Counted from the stretch's first letter, positions 1-7,383 are shown. The stretch: DNA of 11,051 nucleotides from an uncultured bacterium (GCA_948684385.1 CAPQCU010000034.1:1-11051); one strand, 5' to 3'. Translations and numbers: made by a program. Notes: a model not told the origin generated them from the sequence alone.

Positions 1-2
1 AT

Positions 3-188
3 GTAAGGGCTGGTCTTGATTTTACCGGCTTGGCGGGGGTAAAAGTAGGGTTTGGACTTGATACTACTGGTTTAATATCCTTTGGGATGGGGGTAGAACG
101 CTCTAGTAGCCTGGCTTTTGCCAAACGTCTGGTTGGTAGTTTCAATACCGGCCTAATTATATTTACCCCGGAGGTGCGATGCCTCTAA
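3..188 (+). other. Uncertain open frame entering from the left edge
   Basis: The third forward frame is open from the window edge to a TAA at 186-188, about 61 codons, and it would overlap the start of the flagellin gene by 10 bases. The translation is rich in Gly and hydrophobic residues, with runs such as GLAGVKVGFGLDTTGLISFG, and I do not recognise it. The first 120 bases are about 48% G+C, visibly higher than the genes to the right. It could be the 3' end of an upstream gene translationally coupled to the flagellin, or a chance open frame in a GC-richer leader. Several rare-looking codons near its end (CTA, ATA, CGA) argue against a well-expressed gene. I found no convincing sigma70 or sigma28 promoter for the flagellin in this stretch. 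Confidence 0.2.
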
Positions 189-2062
189 CAATCAATAGCA
201 ACCTCTCATCATTAATAGTCCAATCAAATCTAAAACAATCTACCTTTGGGCTCAATCAGGCGATTGAGCGAATGACAACGGGATTTAAAATAAATGGCGC
301 GAAAGACAACGCTGCAAATTATTCAATCTCGACCCAAATGTCAACGAAAATCGGCGCTTATCAGGTTGCAGAAGACAACGCAAGTATGGGACTGGATTTG
401 CTCACAACTGCTATGGACAGTCTGGATACAGTGTCTTCCAACTTATCCAGAATTAGAGATTTAGCAGAGCAGGCAGCGAATGGCACTTATGGTGAAAGCT
501 CATTAAAAGCTATTCAGTTGGAAATAAATGCAAGGCTTGAAGAGTGTAATAGAATTTTAGAAACAACAGAATATAATAAGATAAAGTTGTTTCAGGCAGA
601 GCCGCCTGAACCAGAAGTTGGCGGTAGTTTTATAGAAGAAATTACACCATTAAGTGCAGAAGAAGCTGCTGCTCAAGGTTACATATTAATACGAACAGCT
701 GATGAATTGCAGGCTATGCAGGACAATCTGGCTGGTAAATATATTTTGATGAATAATATCGACTTAGAAGGATTTGATTGGAATCCTGTAGGAATTAATT
801 ATTCTAATGCGTTTACTGGAGAATTTAATGGTAACGGGCATGTTATTCAAAATTTAACCATTAAATTAGGAGGTGCGGGCAATAATGCTCTTTTTGGTAG
901 AGTAAAAGGTGCAAAGATAGAGAATGTCGGTATTGAAAATGTACAATTATTGTCTGAAACAGAAGATGCTTATGGCAGTTCTATAGCTTCTCTTATTGCT
1001 TCTGCATATAACGCAACTGTAACTAATTGTTATGCAACCGGTAGTTTGCACGATGCCAAAGTCTCCTGGTGTATAGGAGGTTTAGTTGCCTATGCAGAAA
1101 ATACTAATATATCAGCTTGTTATACAGATGTTGATATGATTGCTGAGCATAGTCAGTTTGGAAAAACTTATGCAGGGGGACTGGTAGGGTATATGGAGTA
1201 TGGTTCTGCAAACAATAGTTTTTCTCATGGTAACATTGTTACGTCAGGAATTGGCAAAACTGGCGGGTTTGCTGCTTGCTTAGACTCAGGATTTATTACA
1301 AATTGTTTTACAACCGGAGATATAGAATCAGATGTTTCTGCAGGGGGTTTTCTGTCAAGTTCTGATAATGGTGGTTCACTGATTGTAATAAATAAATTGC
1401 TTACAGGATGTTATTCTACCGGAAAAGTAGTTGGTGATAATAATCATGCTGACGTCGGTGGTTTTATGGGGTTTTTATCAGGCGAAGCAAAAGATTGTTA
1501 TTGGAATACTGAAACTGCAGGACAAACGAAAGGTGTCGGACGATATTCTGCTTTTAAAGATTACATTGACGGAACACGAGGTGTAACAACGGCTGAGATT
1601 GAAGAGTTGAAAACAAATGGAACACTTTTTAATCCGACTCTAAAAACAGCTGTCTTTTCGGTTGAAACATCGGAGCTTCCAAATGCAATATCTTTTCAGG
1701 TGGGGGTTAATTCAAGTGAGTCGTCTCAAATTTCTCTGGATTTAGGTTTCTCACTAAAACTTGCATTGAATTGTATGGATTCTGCCTCCGCACGAAATGG
1801 GTTATTAAAGATAGATAGCTATCTAAATAAAATAAACGCAAAACAAACCGAATACGGCGCATGCCAGAACCGTTTAGAAAGCGCTTTGGAAGAGATTAAT
1901 ACACACTATGAAAATCTTTTGTCTTCCCGTTCGACATTGAGAGACGCCGATGTAGCGCAGGAAAGCTCTGCTTATATCAGAAATCAGATTTTGCAGCAGG
2001 CGAGTGCGACATTGCAGGTGACAGCTAATCAGACTCCGGCGATTGCACTGCAGCTATTGTAA
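179..2062 (+). CDS. Flagellin with a large GLUG-repeat insertion in the variable domain
   Basis: This is a structural subunit of the extracellular flagellar filament. Residues 1-140 form a flagellin N-terminal D0/D1 region (MPLTINSNLSSLIVQSNL, RMTTGFKI, LSRIRDLAEQAANGTYG). Residues about 505-627 form the C-terminal D1/D0 region (STLRDADVAQESSAYI, ILQQASATLQVTANQ). Both ends align closely with the second flagellin in this window. Where that protein has a few residues, this one carries about 360 (roughly 141-500). The insert opens with a segment typical of gut adhesins (DELQAM, GKYILMNNIDLEGFDW, FTGEFNGNGHVIQNLTI). About six degenerate GLUG-like units follow, with GGLVAY, GGLVGYM, GGFAA and GGFMGF cores alternating with NCYATG, NCFTTG, GCYSTG turns. 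The protein has 627 residues against roughly 270-500 for most flagellins. It has ten cysteines, unusual for a flagellin. GGAGGT lies only 3 bases before the ATG, but the MPLTIN start matches the family. The role of the insert (adhesion, glycan binding, surface variation) is inference. Confidence 0.9.
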   Translation: MPLTINSNLSSLIVQSNLKQSTFGLNQAIERMTTGFKINGAKDNAANYSISTQMSTKIGAYQVAEDNASMGLDLLTTAMDSLDTVSSNLSRIRDLAEQAANGTYGESSLKAIQLEINARLEECNRILETTEYNKIKLFQAEPPEPEVGGSFIEEITPLSAEEAAAQGYILIRTADELQAMQDNLAGKYILMNNIDLEGFDWNPVGINYSNAFTGEFNGNGHVIQNLTIKLGGAGNNALFGRVKGAKIENVGIENVQLLSETEDAYGSSIASLIASAYNATVTNCYATGSLHDAKVSWCIGGLVAYAENTNISACYTDVDMIAEHSQFGKTYAGGLVGYMEYGSANNSFSHGNIVTSGIGKTGGFAACLDSGFITNCFTTGDIESDVSAGGFLSSSDNGGSLIVINKLLTGCYSTGKVVGDNNHADVGGFMGFLSGEAKDCYWNTETAGQTKGVGRYSAFKDYIDGTRGVTTAEIEELKTNGTLFNPTLKTAVFSVETSELPNAISFQVGVNSSESSQISLDLGFSLKLALNCMDSASARNGLLKIDSYLNKINAKQTEYGACQNRLESALEEINTHYENLLSSRSTLRDADVAQESSAYIRNQILQQASATLQVTANQTPAIALQLL

Positions 2063-2102
2063 AACTTTTAACTTGTAGGCTTAAATTCAGCCGAATATAT
2101 TT

Positions 2103-2175
2103 CCCCCCCCCCCTTTAGCTACTTTAGATTTGTAGTCACAAATCCAACCCAATACTTTACCCCTTTACCCCCCCC
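2103..2175. repeat. Poly-C tract and tandem TTTACCCC octamers
   Basis: Downstream of the flagellin there is a run of 11 C (2103-2113). About 40 bases later come two tandem TTTACCCC octamers (2156-2171), with the C run extending to 2175. The same two elements, octamer pair plus poly-C, recur in reverse orientation at 8643-8674. Homopolymeric C tracts are prone to slippage, but these are intergenic. Function unknown; they resemble the short tandem repeats of cyanobacterial intergenic DNA only in general style. Confidence 0.6.
2127..2144 (+). terminator. Weak hairpin downstream of the GLUG flagellin
   Basis: GATTTGT and ACAAATC form a 7-bp perfect stem around a 4-base loop (AGTC), 65 bases after the flagellin stop. 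No T-tract follows directly, so as an intrinsic terminator it is weak. It is the only stem I found between the flagellin and the next promoter. Confidence 0.25.
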
Positions 2176-2176
2176 T

Positions 2177-2205
2177 TTTACAAATTGAAAAAAATAATGT
2201 ATAAT
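2177..2205 (+). promoter_or_regulatory. Sigma70-type promoter of the 130-residue protein gene
   Basis: TTTACA (2177-2182) and a consensus TATAAT (2200-2205) are separated by exactly 17 bases. The predicted start is near 2212, giving a leader of about 27 bases. The dyad TGATAA-TC-TTATCA at 2214-2227 lies at the predicted transcript start, directly before the AGGAGG ribosome binding site. It could be an operator or a small hairpin, but no regulator is identifiable. Confidence 0.6.
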
Positions 2206-2238
2206 TAGGCATGTGATAATCTTATCAGGAGGGTTTTT

Positions 2239-2631
2239 ATGAAAGAAGAATTTACAACTAATGCCAGACGCTGGTACGATAAGGATCCGGTTTTATCTTC
2301 TGCTATGAAAACGCTTGAAGAGTCTGATGATGAAACTCAAATTAAGGTTGCGCTTAACCTCATTAAAATTATCACAGAACACCATCTTTCAAGTACCGAA
2401 TATGAATCTGTTGAAGATATTGTTTCAGCAACAGAAGATGTCATGGATGAGTCTAAACATGGTCGCTGGTATGATTTAGACGGTACTTTGAGAACTGCAA
2501 TAAGCTTGCTCCAAAATTGCCCTGACTCAACAAGAAGCGTTATTGCTAAAGAAATGGCTAAAAACGTTATTGAAATCATCAAAAAAGAAGAAGATGTTGA
2601 TGATGTTGAAATAGAAGTTCCTGAAGAGTAG
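2239..2631 (+). CDS. Conserved-looking hypothetical protein with a duplicated RWYD module
   Basis: I do not recognise a named family. The 130-residue protein consists of two related halves. Residues 11-47 begin RWYDKDPVLSSAMK and residues 76-114 begin RWYDLDGTLRTAIS, and each is followed by an amphipathic helix ending in an Ile-rich stretch (ALNLIKIITE, MAKNVIEII). The pattern suggests tandem helical hairpins from an internal duplication. The C-terminus (115-130) is strongly acidic. There is no signal peptide or membrane segment, so it is probably cytoplasmic. AGGAGG at 2227-2232 with 6-base spacing supports the start. The gene has its own promoter and ends 12 bases from the end of the convergent helicase gene, with no clear terminator between them, so the two transcripts may overlap. 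A small helical adaptor or regulator is possible, but nothing here shows it. Confidence 0.8.
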   Translation: MKEEFTTNARRWYDKDPVLSSAMKTLEESDDETQIKVALNLIKIITEHHLSSTEYESVEDIVSATEDVMDESKHGRWYDLDGTLRTAISLLQNCPDSTRSVIAKEMAKNVIEIIKKEEDVDDVEIEVPEE

Positions 2632-2643
2632 GTTTTTATAATC

Positions 2644-4938
2644 TTAATCTATATCAATCGGACTTCTTTGAATAAGTTCAATTGCTTCTCGTGCTGTGAA
2701 CACTAAGTCTTCCGGAATATTTGCTATTGTGCAGAACTGACGCAGTATATCAATTACGCGTTTGAAGCTGCGTACAATATCGCCTTCTCCCATGTCAACT
2801 TCGTCAATAATGCTGTCCCATTCAGCTCCGTTAACCCACATTTCTATAAGCGGAGAATAAAAACCGTTTATGTACATTGGATCTTCAACATCGTGGTTCT
2901 TTTGTTTTTTGTCTAAATCGCGCTTAATATCTTTGATTTTATTCAGCCTTTTTCTAACATTTGGTGAAAGAGGAAGCTGCGAGTACAAATCTGCGCGCAT
3001 ATCTTCTGTTGTGAGTGCGCAAACAACACTTGCAAGCTCGGCAGGAGTAAGTCCTTCCAGAACTCCTGAGAAAATAACCTGAGCAAGGAATAGTTCATTC
3101 TCAGAACGGATTTGCGAAATTGTAACCCCTCTTTCAGTAGGATAATCGTCTTTAAGATATCCGTAATCCATAAGAACAGCCCTGTGAGAAAGAAATTTGT
3201 TCCAGAATAAATCTCTTTGTTTTTCAATTTCTTTTTCTAAAGCTTTTTGTTTGGAGTTGTATCTTTGAAGAATATCAATCGTTTTCATGTGCTTCTTAAA
3301 AAGTTTGCAGGTGTCACATTCATAAGAATGCATTTTTTGAAGCATTAATTTTGTCTGGCGTCCAAACTCTTCAGCTTCCGGAGTAAGCGGGCGATTTTTT
3401 TTCTTTTCCTGTTTTTGGATTGTTTTGAAAACACGCCTGTTTTGAACGTACATATCTCTTATTTTGTTGTATTCAAGTAAGTCTTCATTTGTTTTTTTGC
3501 AGTAACATTCAAACGAATTGCACTCACAAATTTTTGCGTCATACTCTTCTTTTAACGCTAAAAACGGTTCTATGCGGGAGTTTGAAGAGAAGTAACCGAA
3601 ACTTTTCAATACAAGCTCTTTTGCTTCTTCAAGCGAAAATCTTTGAAGCAGGTTTAGAACCATTGAGTAACTTGGAGAGAACTTGCTCTCAAGCGGATTT
3701 GCGTCGCTTAAAACCAGCTCTGCAACTTCTTCCGGAGTTTGGAAAGGAGTTCCTGCTATTACAACATAGCCGATTTCATCCATCCCTCGCCTTCCTGCAC
3801 GTCCTGACATCTGGAGAAACTCGCTTGGAGTCAAAGTCCGGTGTCCGGTGTCTGTACGTTTGCTAATTGAACTTATGACTGTTGAACGTGCCGGCATGTT
3901 AATTCCTGCCGCTAAAGTTTCTGTAGCGAAAACTACTTTTATTAATCCTCTCTGGAAAAGCTTTTCAACAAGTACTTTCCAGCCCGGAAGTAACCCTGCA
4001 TGGTGGGAAGCTACGCCCAGCATTAAGTATTCGATGTGCTTATTTTTATATAGATATGAGTTTTCTGCAATGTAATCATCAATGATTTGCTTAATCTCTT
4101 CCTGCTCTTTTGGAGTTACAAGGCAGAGAGAAGCACATTTTTCCATCTGTTCGTCACATTTTTTACGTGAGAATGTGAAATAAATTGCAGGAAGCATGTT
4201 TTGTTCATGAAGATTACGAACAATGTCTTTTACTGTGTTTCTTTTTTGAACTGTTTTCCCGCGTTTAAATTCTTTCTTTTCCGGCTTGATTTTCTTGTTA
4301 AGCGTTCCGTTTGGAGTCAGAAGCGGAAGCAGGGTGTTTGGTTGCGATGAGTCAAAATAATAAAACCTTAATGGTACCGGACGGAAATCAGTGTTAACAA
4401 GTTCTGTTCTTGAATGAACTGTATTAATCCAATCAGTAAGCTTATCTGCGTTCGCTACGGTTGCTGAAAGTGCAATTATTTGTACGTTTGTAGGACAGTA
4501 AATTATGCTTTCTTCCCATACGGTGCCTCTTTGCTCGTCGTTCATGTAGTGAACTTCATCAAGAATAACGTATTTTACGTCTTTAAGGTTGTCTGTAACC
4601 GAGCCGAAGTTTGTGCCGTAGAGCATGTTTCTGAAAACTTCGGTTGTCATAATAACAATTTGGGCACCGCGGTTAATAGAGGAGTCTCCTGTCAAAAGTC
4701 CGACTTTGTCTGAACCGTATTTTTCTGAAAAATCGTTGTACTTCTGGTTTGAGAGTGCTTTTAAAGGTGTTGTATAAAAAACTCTTTTGCCGTCTTTAAG
4801 TGCACAATGTATTGCGTGCTGCGCTATTACAGTTTTTCCTGCACCTGTAGGTGCACAAACTACAACACTTTTACCTTCTGTGATACAGCTGCATGCATCT
4901 TTTTGGAAATCATCCAGCTCAAACGGAAACTCGTACAT
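2644..4938 (-). CDS. Ski2-like DEVH-box superfamily 2 RNA helicase
   Basis: This is an ATP-dependent RNA helicase of the Ski2/Mtr4 type, expected to act in cytoplasmic RNA processing or decay. The motifs occur in order: FQKDA near residue 11; Walker A APTGAGKT (29-36); TTPLKALSNQK (56-66); DEVH (127-130); SAT (158-160); FTFSRKKCD (254-262); HHAGLLPG (312-319); ATETLAAGINMPA (338-350); QMSGRAGRRG (376-385). The C-terminal third matches the DSHCT domain (GVLEGLTPAELASVVCALT; EGDIVRSFKRVIDILRQ). The protein is 764 residues, somewhat shorter than the cyanobacterial homologues of roughly 900 as I recall them. Between the helicase core and the DSHCT region are C471, C473, C478, C480 and C541, C544 near H550, a possible metal-binding insertion. 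GAGG lies 6-7 bases before the ATG. It is co-directional with the flagellin gene upstream but separated from it by a terminator, and I saw no strong promoter of its own. Confidence 0.92.
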   Translation of the reverse strand: MYEFPFELDDFQKDACSCITEGKSVVVCAPTGAGKTVIAQHAIHCALKDGKRVFYTTPLKALSNQKYNDFSEKYGSDKVGLLTGDSSINRGAQIVIMTTEVFRNMLYGTNFGSVTDNLKDVKYVILDEVHYMNDEQRGTVWEESIIYCPTNVQIIALSATVANADKLTDWINTVHSRTELVNTDFRPVPLRFYYFDSSQPNTLLPLLTPNGTLNKKIKPEKKEFKRGKTVQKRNTVKDIVRNLHEQNMLPAIYFTFSRKKCDEQMEKCASLCLVTPKEQEEIKQIIDDYIAENSYLYKNKHIEYLMLGVASHHAGLLPGWKVLVEKLFQRGLIKVVFATETLAAGINMPARSTVISSISKRTDTGHRTLTPSEFLQMSGRAGRRGMDEIGYVVIAGTPFQTPEEVAELVLSDANPLESKFSPSYSMVLNLLQRFSLEEAKELVLKSFGYFSSNSRIEPFLALKEEYDAKICECNSFECYCKKTNEDLLEYNKIRDMYVQNRRVFKTIQKQEKKKNRPLTPEAEEFGRQTKLMLQKMHSYECDTCKLFKKHMKTIDILQRYNSKQKALEKEIEKQRDLFWNKFLSHRAVLMDYGYLKDDYPTERGVTISQIRSENELFLAQVIFSGVLEGLTPAELASVVCALTTEDMRADLYSQLPLSPNVRKRLNKIKDIKRDLDKKQKNHDVEDPMYINGFYSPLIEMWVNGAEWDSIIDEVDMGEGDIVRSFKRVIDILRQFCTIANIPEDLVFTAREAIELIQRSPIDID

Positions 4939-4978
4939 AAATTGACCTCGGTTAACTATTCTGCTTTTATTTTAACAC

Positions 4979-5011
4979 AAAAGCGGAAACTTTGTAGTTT
5001 CCGCTTTTTTT
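4979..5011 (-). terminator. Hairpin terminator after the 295-residue flagellin gene
   Basis: GCGGAAAC (4983-4990) pairs perfectly with GTTTCCGC (4997-5004) around a 6-base loop. The stem extends by A:T pairs on both sides. On the minus strand it ends in UUUUGUGUU, and on the plus strand in a run of seven T, so it can work in both directions. It begins 23 bases past the flagellin stop and isolates that gene from the downstream helicase. Confidence 0.75.
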
Positions 5012-5033
5012 AGGGTAATGTATCCCAAATTTA

Positions 5034-5921
5034 TTATAACAAGTTCAAAGCAATACTTGGAGCCTGGTTTGCAGTTGCAAGTAATGTTGCAGAAGCTTGT
5101 TGTAAGATTTGAGCTTTGATGTAAGCAGAAGATTCTTCTGCTACGTCTGCGTCTCTTAAAGTTGACAATGAAGAAGTGATGTTTTCAGATTGAACTCCGA
5201 TAGATTCAATAGCTGATTCAATTCTGTTTTGAGCAGCACCTAAAGTTGTTGTTCTTGCAGAAATTTCGTTTATAACTTTGTCAATTTTATCAAGCATTAC
5301 ATTCTGTCCGCCTGTGATTTTGCTACCGTCATAACCTGAACATAACTGAGCAACTTTTTCGATTGTAGCATCAGCTGTATCACCGTAATCAGTAAACAAA
5401 GTATCAACATGTCCGTCTTTGAATAAAGATTTGTCAAGAGCAATCTGGCTTGAAGCATCGCTGTATAAGCCTACTTGAAGAGCTACGTCTGCTCCCATTG
5501 AGCCGTCCATCATGTTTAAACCGTTGAATTCGCAGTTAGAAGCGATACGGTCAATTTCTTCAAGTCTTGCAGTAATTTCTGACTGAATAGCTTTTAAAGA
5601 GTCAGAACCGTAAGTTCCGTTTGCAGCTTGTTCGGTTAAGTCTCTAACACGCTGTAAATGAGAAGATACAAGAGCATAAGTATCTTCAAGAGTAGTAAGC
5701 ATGTCAGCACCTGTTGCTGCGTTGTCTGCTGCTACATCCAGTGAACTCAATTGAGTCTGCCAGTTTGTAGCAATTGAATAACCTGCTGCGTTGTCTGCTG
5801 CGTGGTTAATTTTGTACCCTGTGGTCATTCTTTCGATTGCCTTGTTCAGGGAATTTGTTGCTTTGTTCAAATTTGATTGAACAATGAGTGATGAGATGTT
5901 CGTGTTGATTGTTAGCGCCAT
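5034..5921 (-). CDS. fliC: Flagellin, conventional short form
   Basis: Filament subunit of 295 residues with little variable domain. The N-terminal D0/D1 region (MALTINTNISSLIVQSNL, RMTTGYKI, AADNAAGYSIA) runs to about residue 138. A short central segment (139-200) leads into the C-terminal D1/D0 helices (AAQNRIESAIESI, STLRDADVAEESSAYI, ILQQASATLLATANQAPSIALNLL split across the end). LQRVRDL at 89-95 matches the conserved region that TLR5 recognises in enteric flagellins, so TLR5 reactivity is plausible. I chose the ATG at 5921 rather than one 24 bases upstream, because AAAGGAG (5928-5934) lies 6 bases before it and MALTIN is the family start. The gene is flanked by its own promoter and terminator, so it is monocistronic. 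Only two cysteines (C130, C194), against ten in the GLUG flagellin. Confidence 0.95.
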   Translation of the reverse strand: MALTINTNISSLIVQSNLNKATNSLNKAIERMTTGYKINHAADNAAGYSIATNWQTQLSSLDVAADNAATGADMLTTLEDTYALVSSHLQRVRDLTEQAANGTYGSDSLKAIQSEITARLEEIDRIASNCEFNGLNMMDGSMGADVALQVGLYSDASSQIALDKSLFKDGHVDTLFTDYGDTADATIEKVAQLCSGYDGSKITGGQNVMLDKIDKVINEISARTTTLGAAQNRIESAIESIGVQSENITSSLSTLRDADVAEESSAYIKAQILQQASATLLATANQAPSIALNLL

Positions 5922-5972
5922 TTTTAACTCCTTTCTGGCTATCACATCCTACGAATGCGTCCTTGCATTTGT

Positions 5973-6001
5973 CTTATATTTGCTTAATTCCACATTTTCA
6001 A
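5973..6001 (-). promoter_or_regulatory. Sigma70-type promoter of the short flagellin gene
   Basis: On the minus strand TTGAAA (6001-5996) and TATAAG (5978-5973) are separated by 17 bases, each one mismatch from consensus. The predicted start near 5966 gives a leader of about 45 bases. The leader contains a small ATGC/GCAT stem upstream of the ribosome binding site. No sigma28 or sigma54 motif was found on this strand, so the gene appears to use the housekeeping factor, unusual for a filament gene. Confidence 0.5.
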
Positions 6002-6068
6002 AATCGATAACACATGAAAGCCAGATTATTTACAATTTGTTACATTAGCGGTCGAAAAAGCTTGTTAA

Positions 6069-6077
6069 TGTTATACT
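6069..6077 (+). promoter_or_regulatory. Extended -10 promoter of the oxidoreductase operon
   Basis: TGTTATACT is an extended -10 element (TGN plus TATACT at 6072-6077) without a good -35. Transcription would start near 6084, leaving only about 15 leader bases before the first gene; AGGAG lies at 6089-6093. Confidence 0.45.
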
Positions 6078-6098
6078 TTTATTGGAATAGGAGTAGTA

Positions 6099-6305
6099 AT
6101 GGGAAAGATAGTTATAGATAATAACAGATGCAAATCTTGTTATATTTGCACGATGACGTGCCCGAAAGGACTGATTAAAAAAAGTGATAAGACTAACCGC
6201 CTTGGCGATTACATGGTAGAATTTGATGACAAAAATAATGAGTGCATAGGCTGTGCAATGTGCGCAAAACGCTGTCCTGATATGGCGATTGAGGTGTATA
6301 GATAG
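6099..6305 (+). CDS. korD: Ferredoxin-like delta subunit of 2-oxoacid:ferredoxin oxidoreductase
   Basis: Electron-carrying subunit with two [4Fe-4S] clusters that passes electrons from the catalytic subunits to free ferredoxin. The 68 residues contain two complete CxxCxxCxxxCP motifs: C11, C14, C17, C21 and C49, C52, C55, C59. The linker between them is longer than in a minimal clostridial ferredoxin. AGGAG sits 5 bases before the ATG. It is the first gene of a four-gene cluster in the order delta, alpha, beta, gamma, typical of anaerobic Kor/Vor enzymes. The next gene starts after a single intervening base, which indicates coupled translation and an equimolar complex. A stand-alone ferredoxin is possible, but the context argues strongly for the subunit. 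Confidence 0.9.
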   Translation: MGKIVIDNNRCKSCYICTMTCPKGLIKKSDKTNRLGDYMVEFDDKNNECIGCAMCAKRCPDMAIEVYR

Positions 6306-6306
6306 T

Positions 6307-7383
6307 ATGAAAAATAATAATGAAAAAGTTTTAATAAAAGGGAATTATGCAATAGCTCAGGCAGCTATTAATGCAGGCTGTCAGTGCTATTTTGGCTATC
6401 CGATGACTCCGCAGACAGAGATTGGCGAATATTTAAGTGCAAAGATGCCTGAGCTTGGCAGAGGTTTTGTTTGTGCAGAAAGTGAGCTTGCTGCAATAAA
6501 TATGGTTATTGGAGCTGTTTCAACAGGTGTTAAAGCAATGACAACATCTTCTTCATGTGCGGTAGCTTTAATGCAGGAAGCTCTTTCTTATGCTTGCGGT
6601 GATGAAGTTCCTGTTGTTCTTGTAAACGTTATGAGAGCTGGTCCGGGATTGGGATATATTTATCCTGCTCAAGGTGATTACAATCAGTCTGTTTATGGCG
6701 GCGGAAACGGTGACTACAAAATTATCGTTCTTGCTCCTTCTACTGTTCAGGAATGTATTGATTATACTTATAGAGCATTTTATCTTGCTCAGAAATACAG
6801 AAATCCTGTTATTTTGTTGGCAGACGGACTTCTAGGCCAAATGATGGAACCGGCTTCTTTTGGAGAAAATCCTTATCCTGCAGTTGATGTTTCTTCATGG
6901 GCTTTAACAGGTGCTAAAGATAGAGAAGGCAGAGCAATTTATTCATGCGCGCCTGATGAAAAGAAACAAATTCAGCATATTTATAACTTATTTAAAAAGT
7001 TTGAAGTTATTACAGAGAATGAAACTTCTTATGAAGAGTTTGAAGTTGAAGATGCTGATATTATTTTAACTGCGTTTGGTTCAATGACTCGTAATATCAA
7101 AGCTGCAATGAAAGTCTTGAGAGCAAAAGGTATTAAAGCCGGATGTTTTAGACCAATTACATTGTCTCCTTTCCCGACACAGCGTATTAATGAGCTTGCA
7201 AAACAGGGAAAAGACTTTGTTGTTGTTGAAATGAATATGGGACAGATGCTAAAAGATGTTGAATATTCAGTGAAAGGTCAGTCTAAAGTGTCTCTTGTTA
7301 ACAGGCCGTGCGGAGAATGGCTGAGTGTTGAAGAAATTGTTTCCGCAGTTGAAAAGGAGGTTTGTTATGCAGCAGGTGTTTAG
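6307..7383 (+). CDS. korA: 2-oxoacid:ferredoxin oxidoreductase alpha subunit (KorA/VorB type)
   Basis: Catalytic subunit of the complex that oxidatively decarboxylates a 2-oxoacid with coenzyme A, giving acyl-CoA, CO2 and reduced ferredoxin; the reaction is reversible. Of 358 residues, the pyrimidine-binding domain comes first: YFGYPMTPQTEIGEY (28-42), ESELAAINM (58-66), TTSSS (79-83), VMRAGPGLGYIYPAQGDY (108-125). A C-terminal transketolase-like domain follows (GSMTRNIKAAMKVLRAKG, FRPITLSPFP). RAGPGLG, in place of the GGPSTG seen in many Kor and pyruvate enzymes, favours the VorB-type (3-methyl-2-oxobutanoate) naming; the true substrate cannot be read from sequence alone. I chose the ATG at 6307 over an in-frame one at 6253, because GAGGTG is at 6291-6296 and the earlier start would overlap the ferredoxin gene deeply. 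The 3' end overlaps korB by 17 bases. Confidence 0.92.
   Translation: MKNNNEKVLIKGNYAIAQAAINAGCQCYFGYPMTPQTEIGEYLSAKMPELGRGFVCAESELAAINMVIGAVSTGVKAMTTSSSCAVALMQEALSYACGDEVPVVLVNVMRAGPGLGYIYPAQGDYNQSVYGGGNGDYKIIVLAPSTVQECIDYTYRAFYLAQKYRNPVILLADGLLGQMMEPASFGENPYPAVDVSSWALTGAKDREGRAIYSCAPDEKKQIQHIYNLFKKFEVITENETSYEEFEVEDADIILTAFGSMTRNIKAAMKVLRAKGIKAGCFRPITLSPFPTQRINELAKQGKDFVVVEMNMGQMLKDVEYSVKGQSKVSLVNRPCGEWLSVEEIVSAVEKEVCYAAGV

Noticed and set aside
3489..3866. Plus-strand open frames antisense to the helicase gene
   Set aside because: They lie entirely within a gene with complete helicase motifs, and their translations resemble no protein family. The same applies to the other long frames opposite the oxidoreductase and recombinase genes.
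5922..5945. Upstream in-frame ATG adding eight residues to the short flagellin
   Set aside because: The downstream ATG has a well-placed AAAGGAG and gives the conserved MALTIN start; the extra residues would contain that ribosome binding site.
5984..6010. Sigma28-like box (CGATAA at 6005-6010) on the plus strand upstream of the ferredoxin gene
   Set aside because: The -10 half is good, but the -35 position matches only about 4 of 8, and a metabolic operon is an unlikely target. The extended -10 at 6069-6077 is a better candidate.
7325..7366. Upstream in-frame start for the beta subunit
   Set aside because: It has no ribosome binding site, while AGGAGG is perfectly placed for the ATG at 7367.
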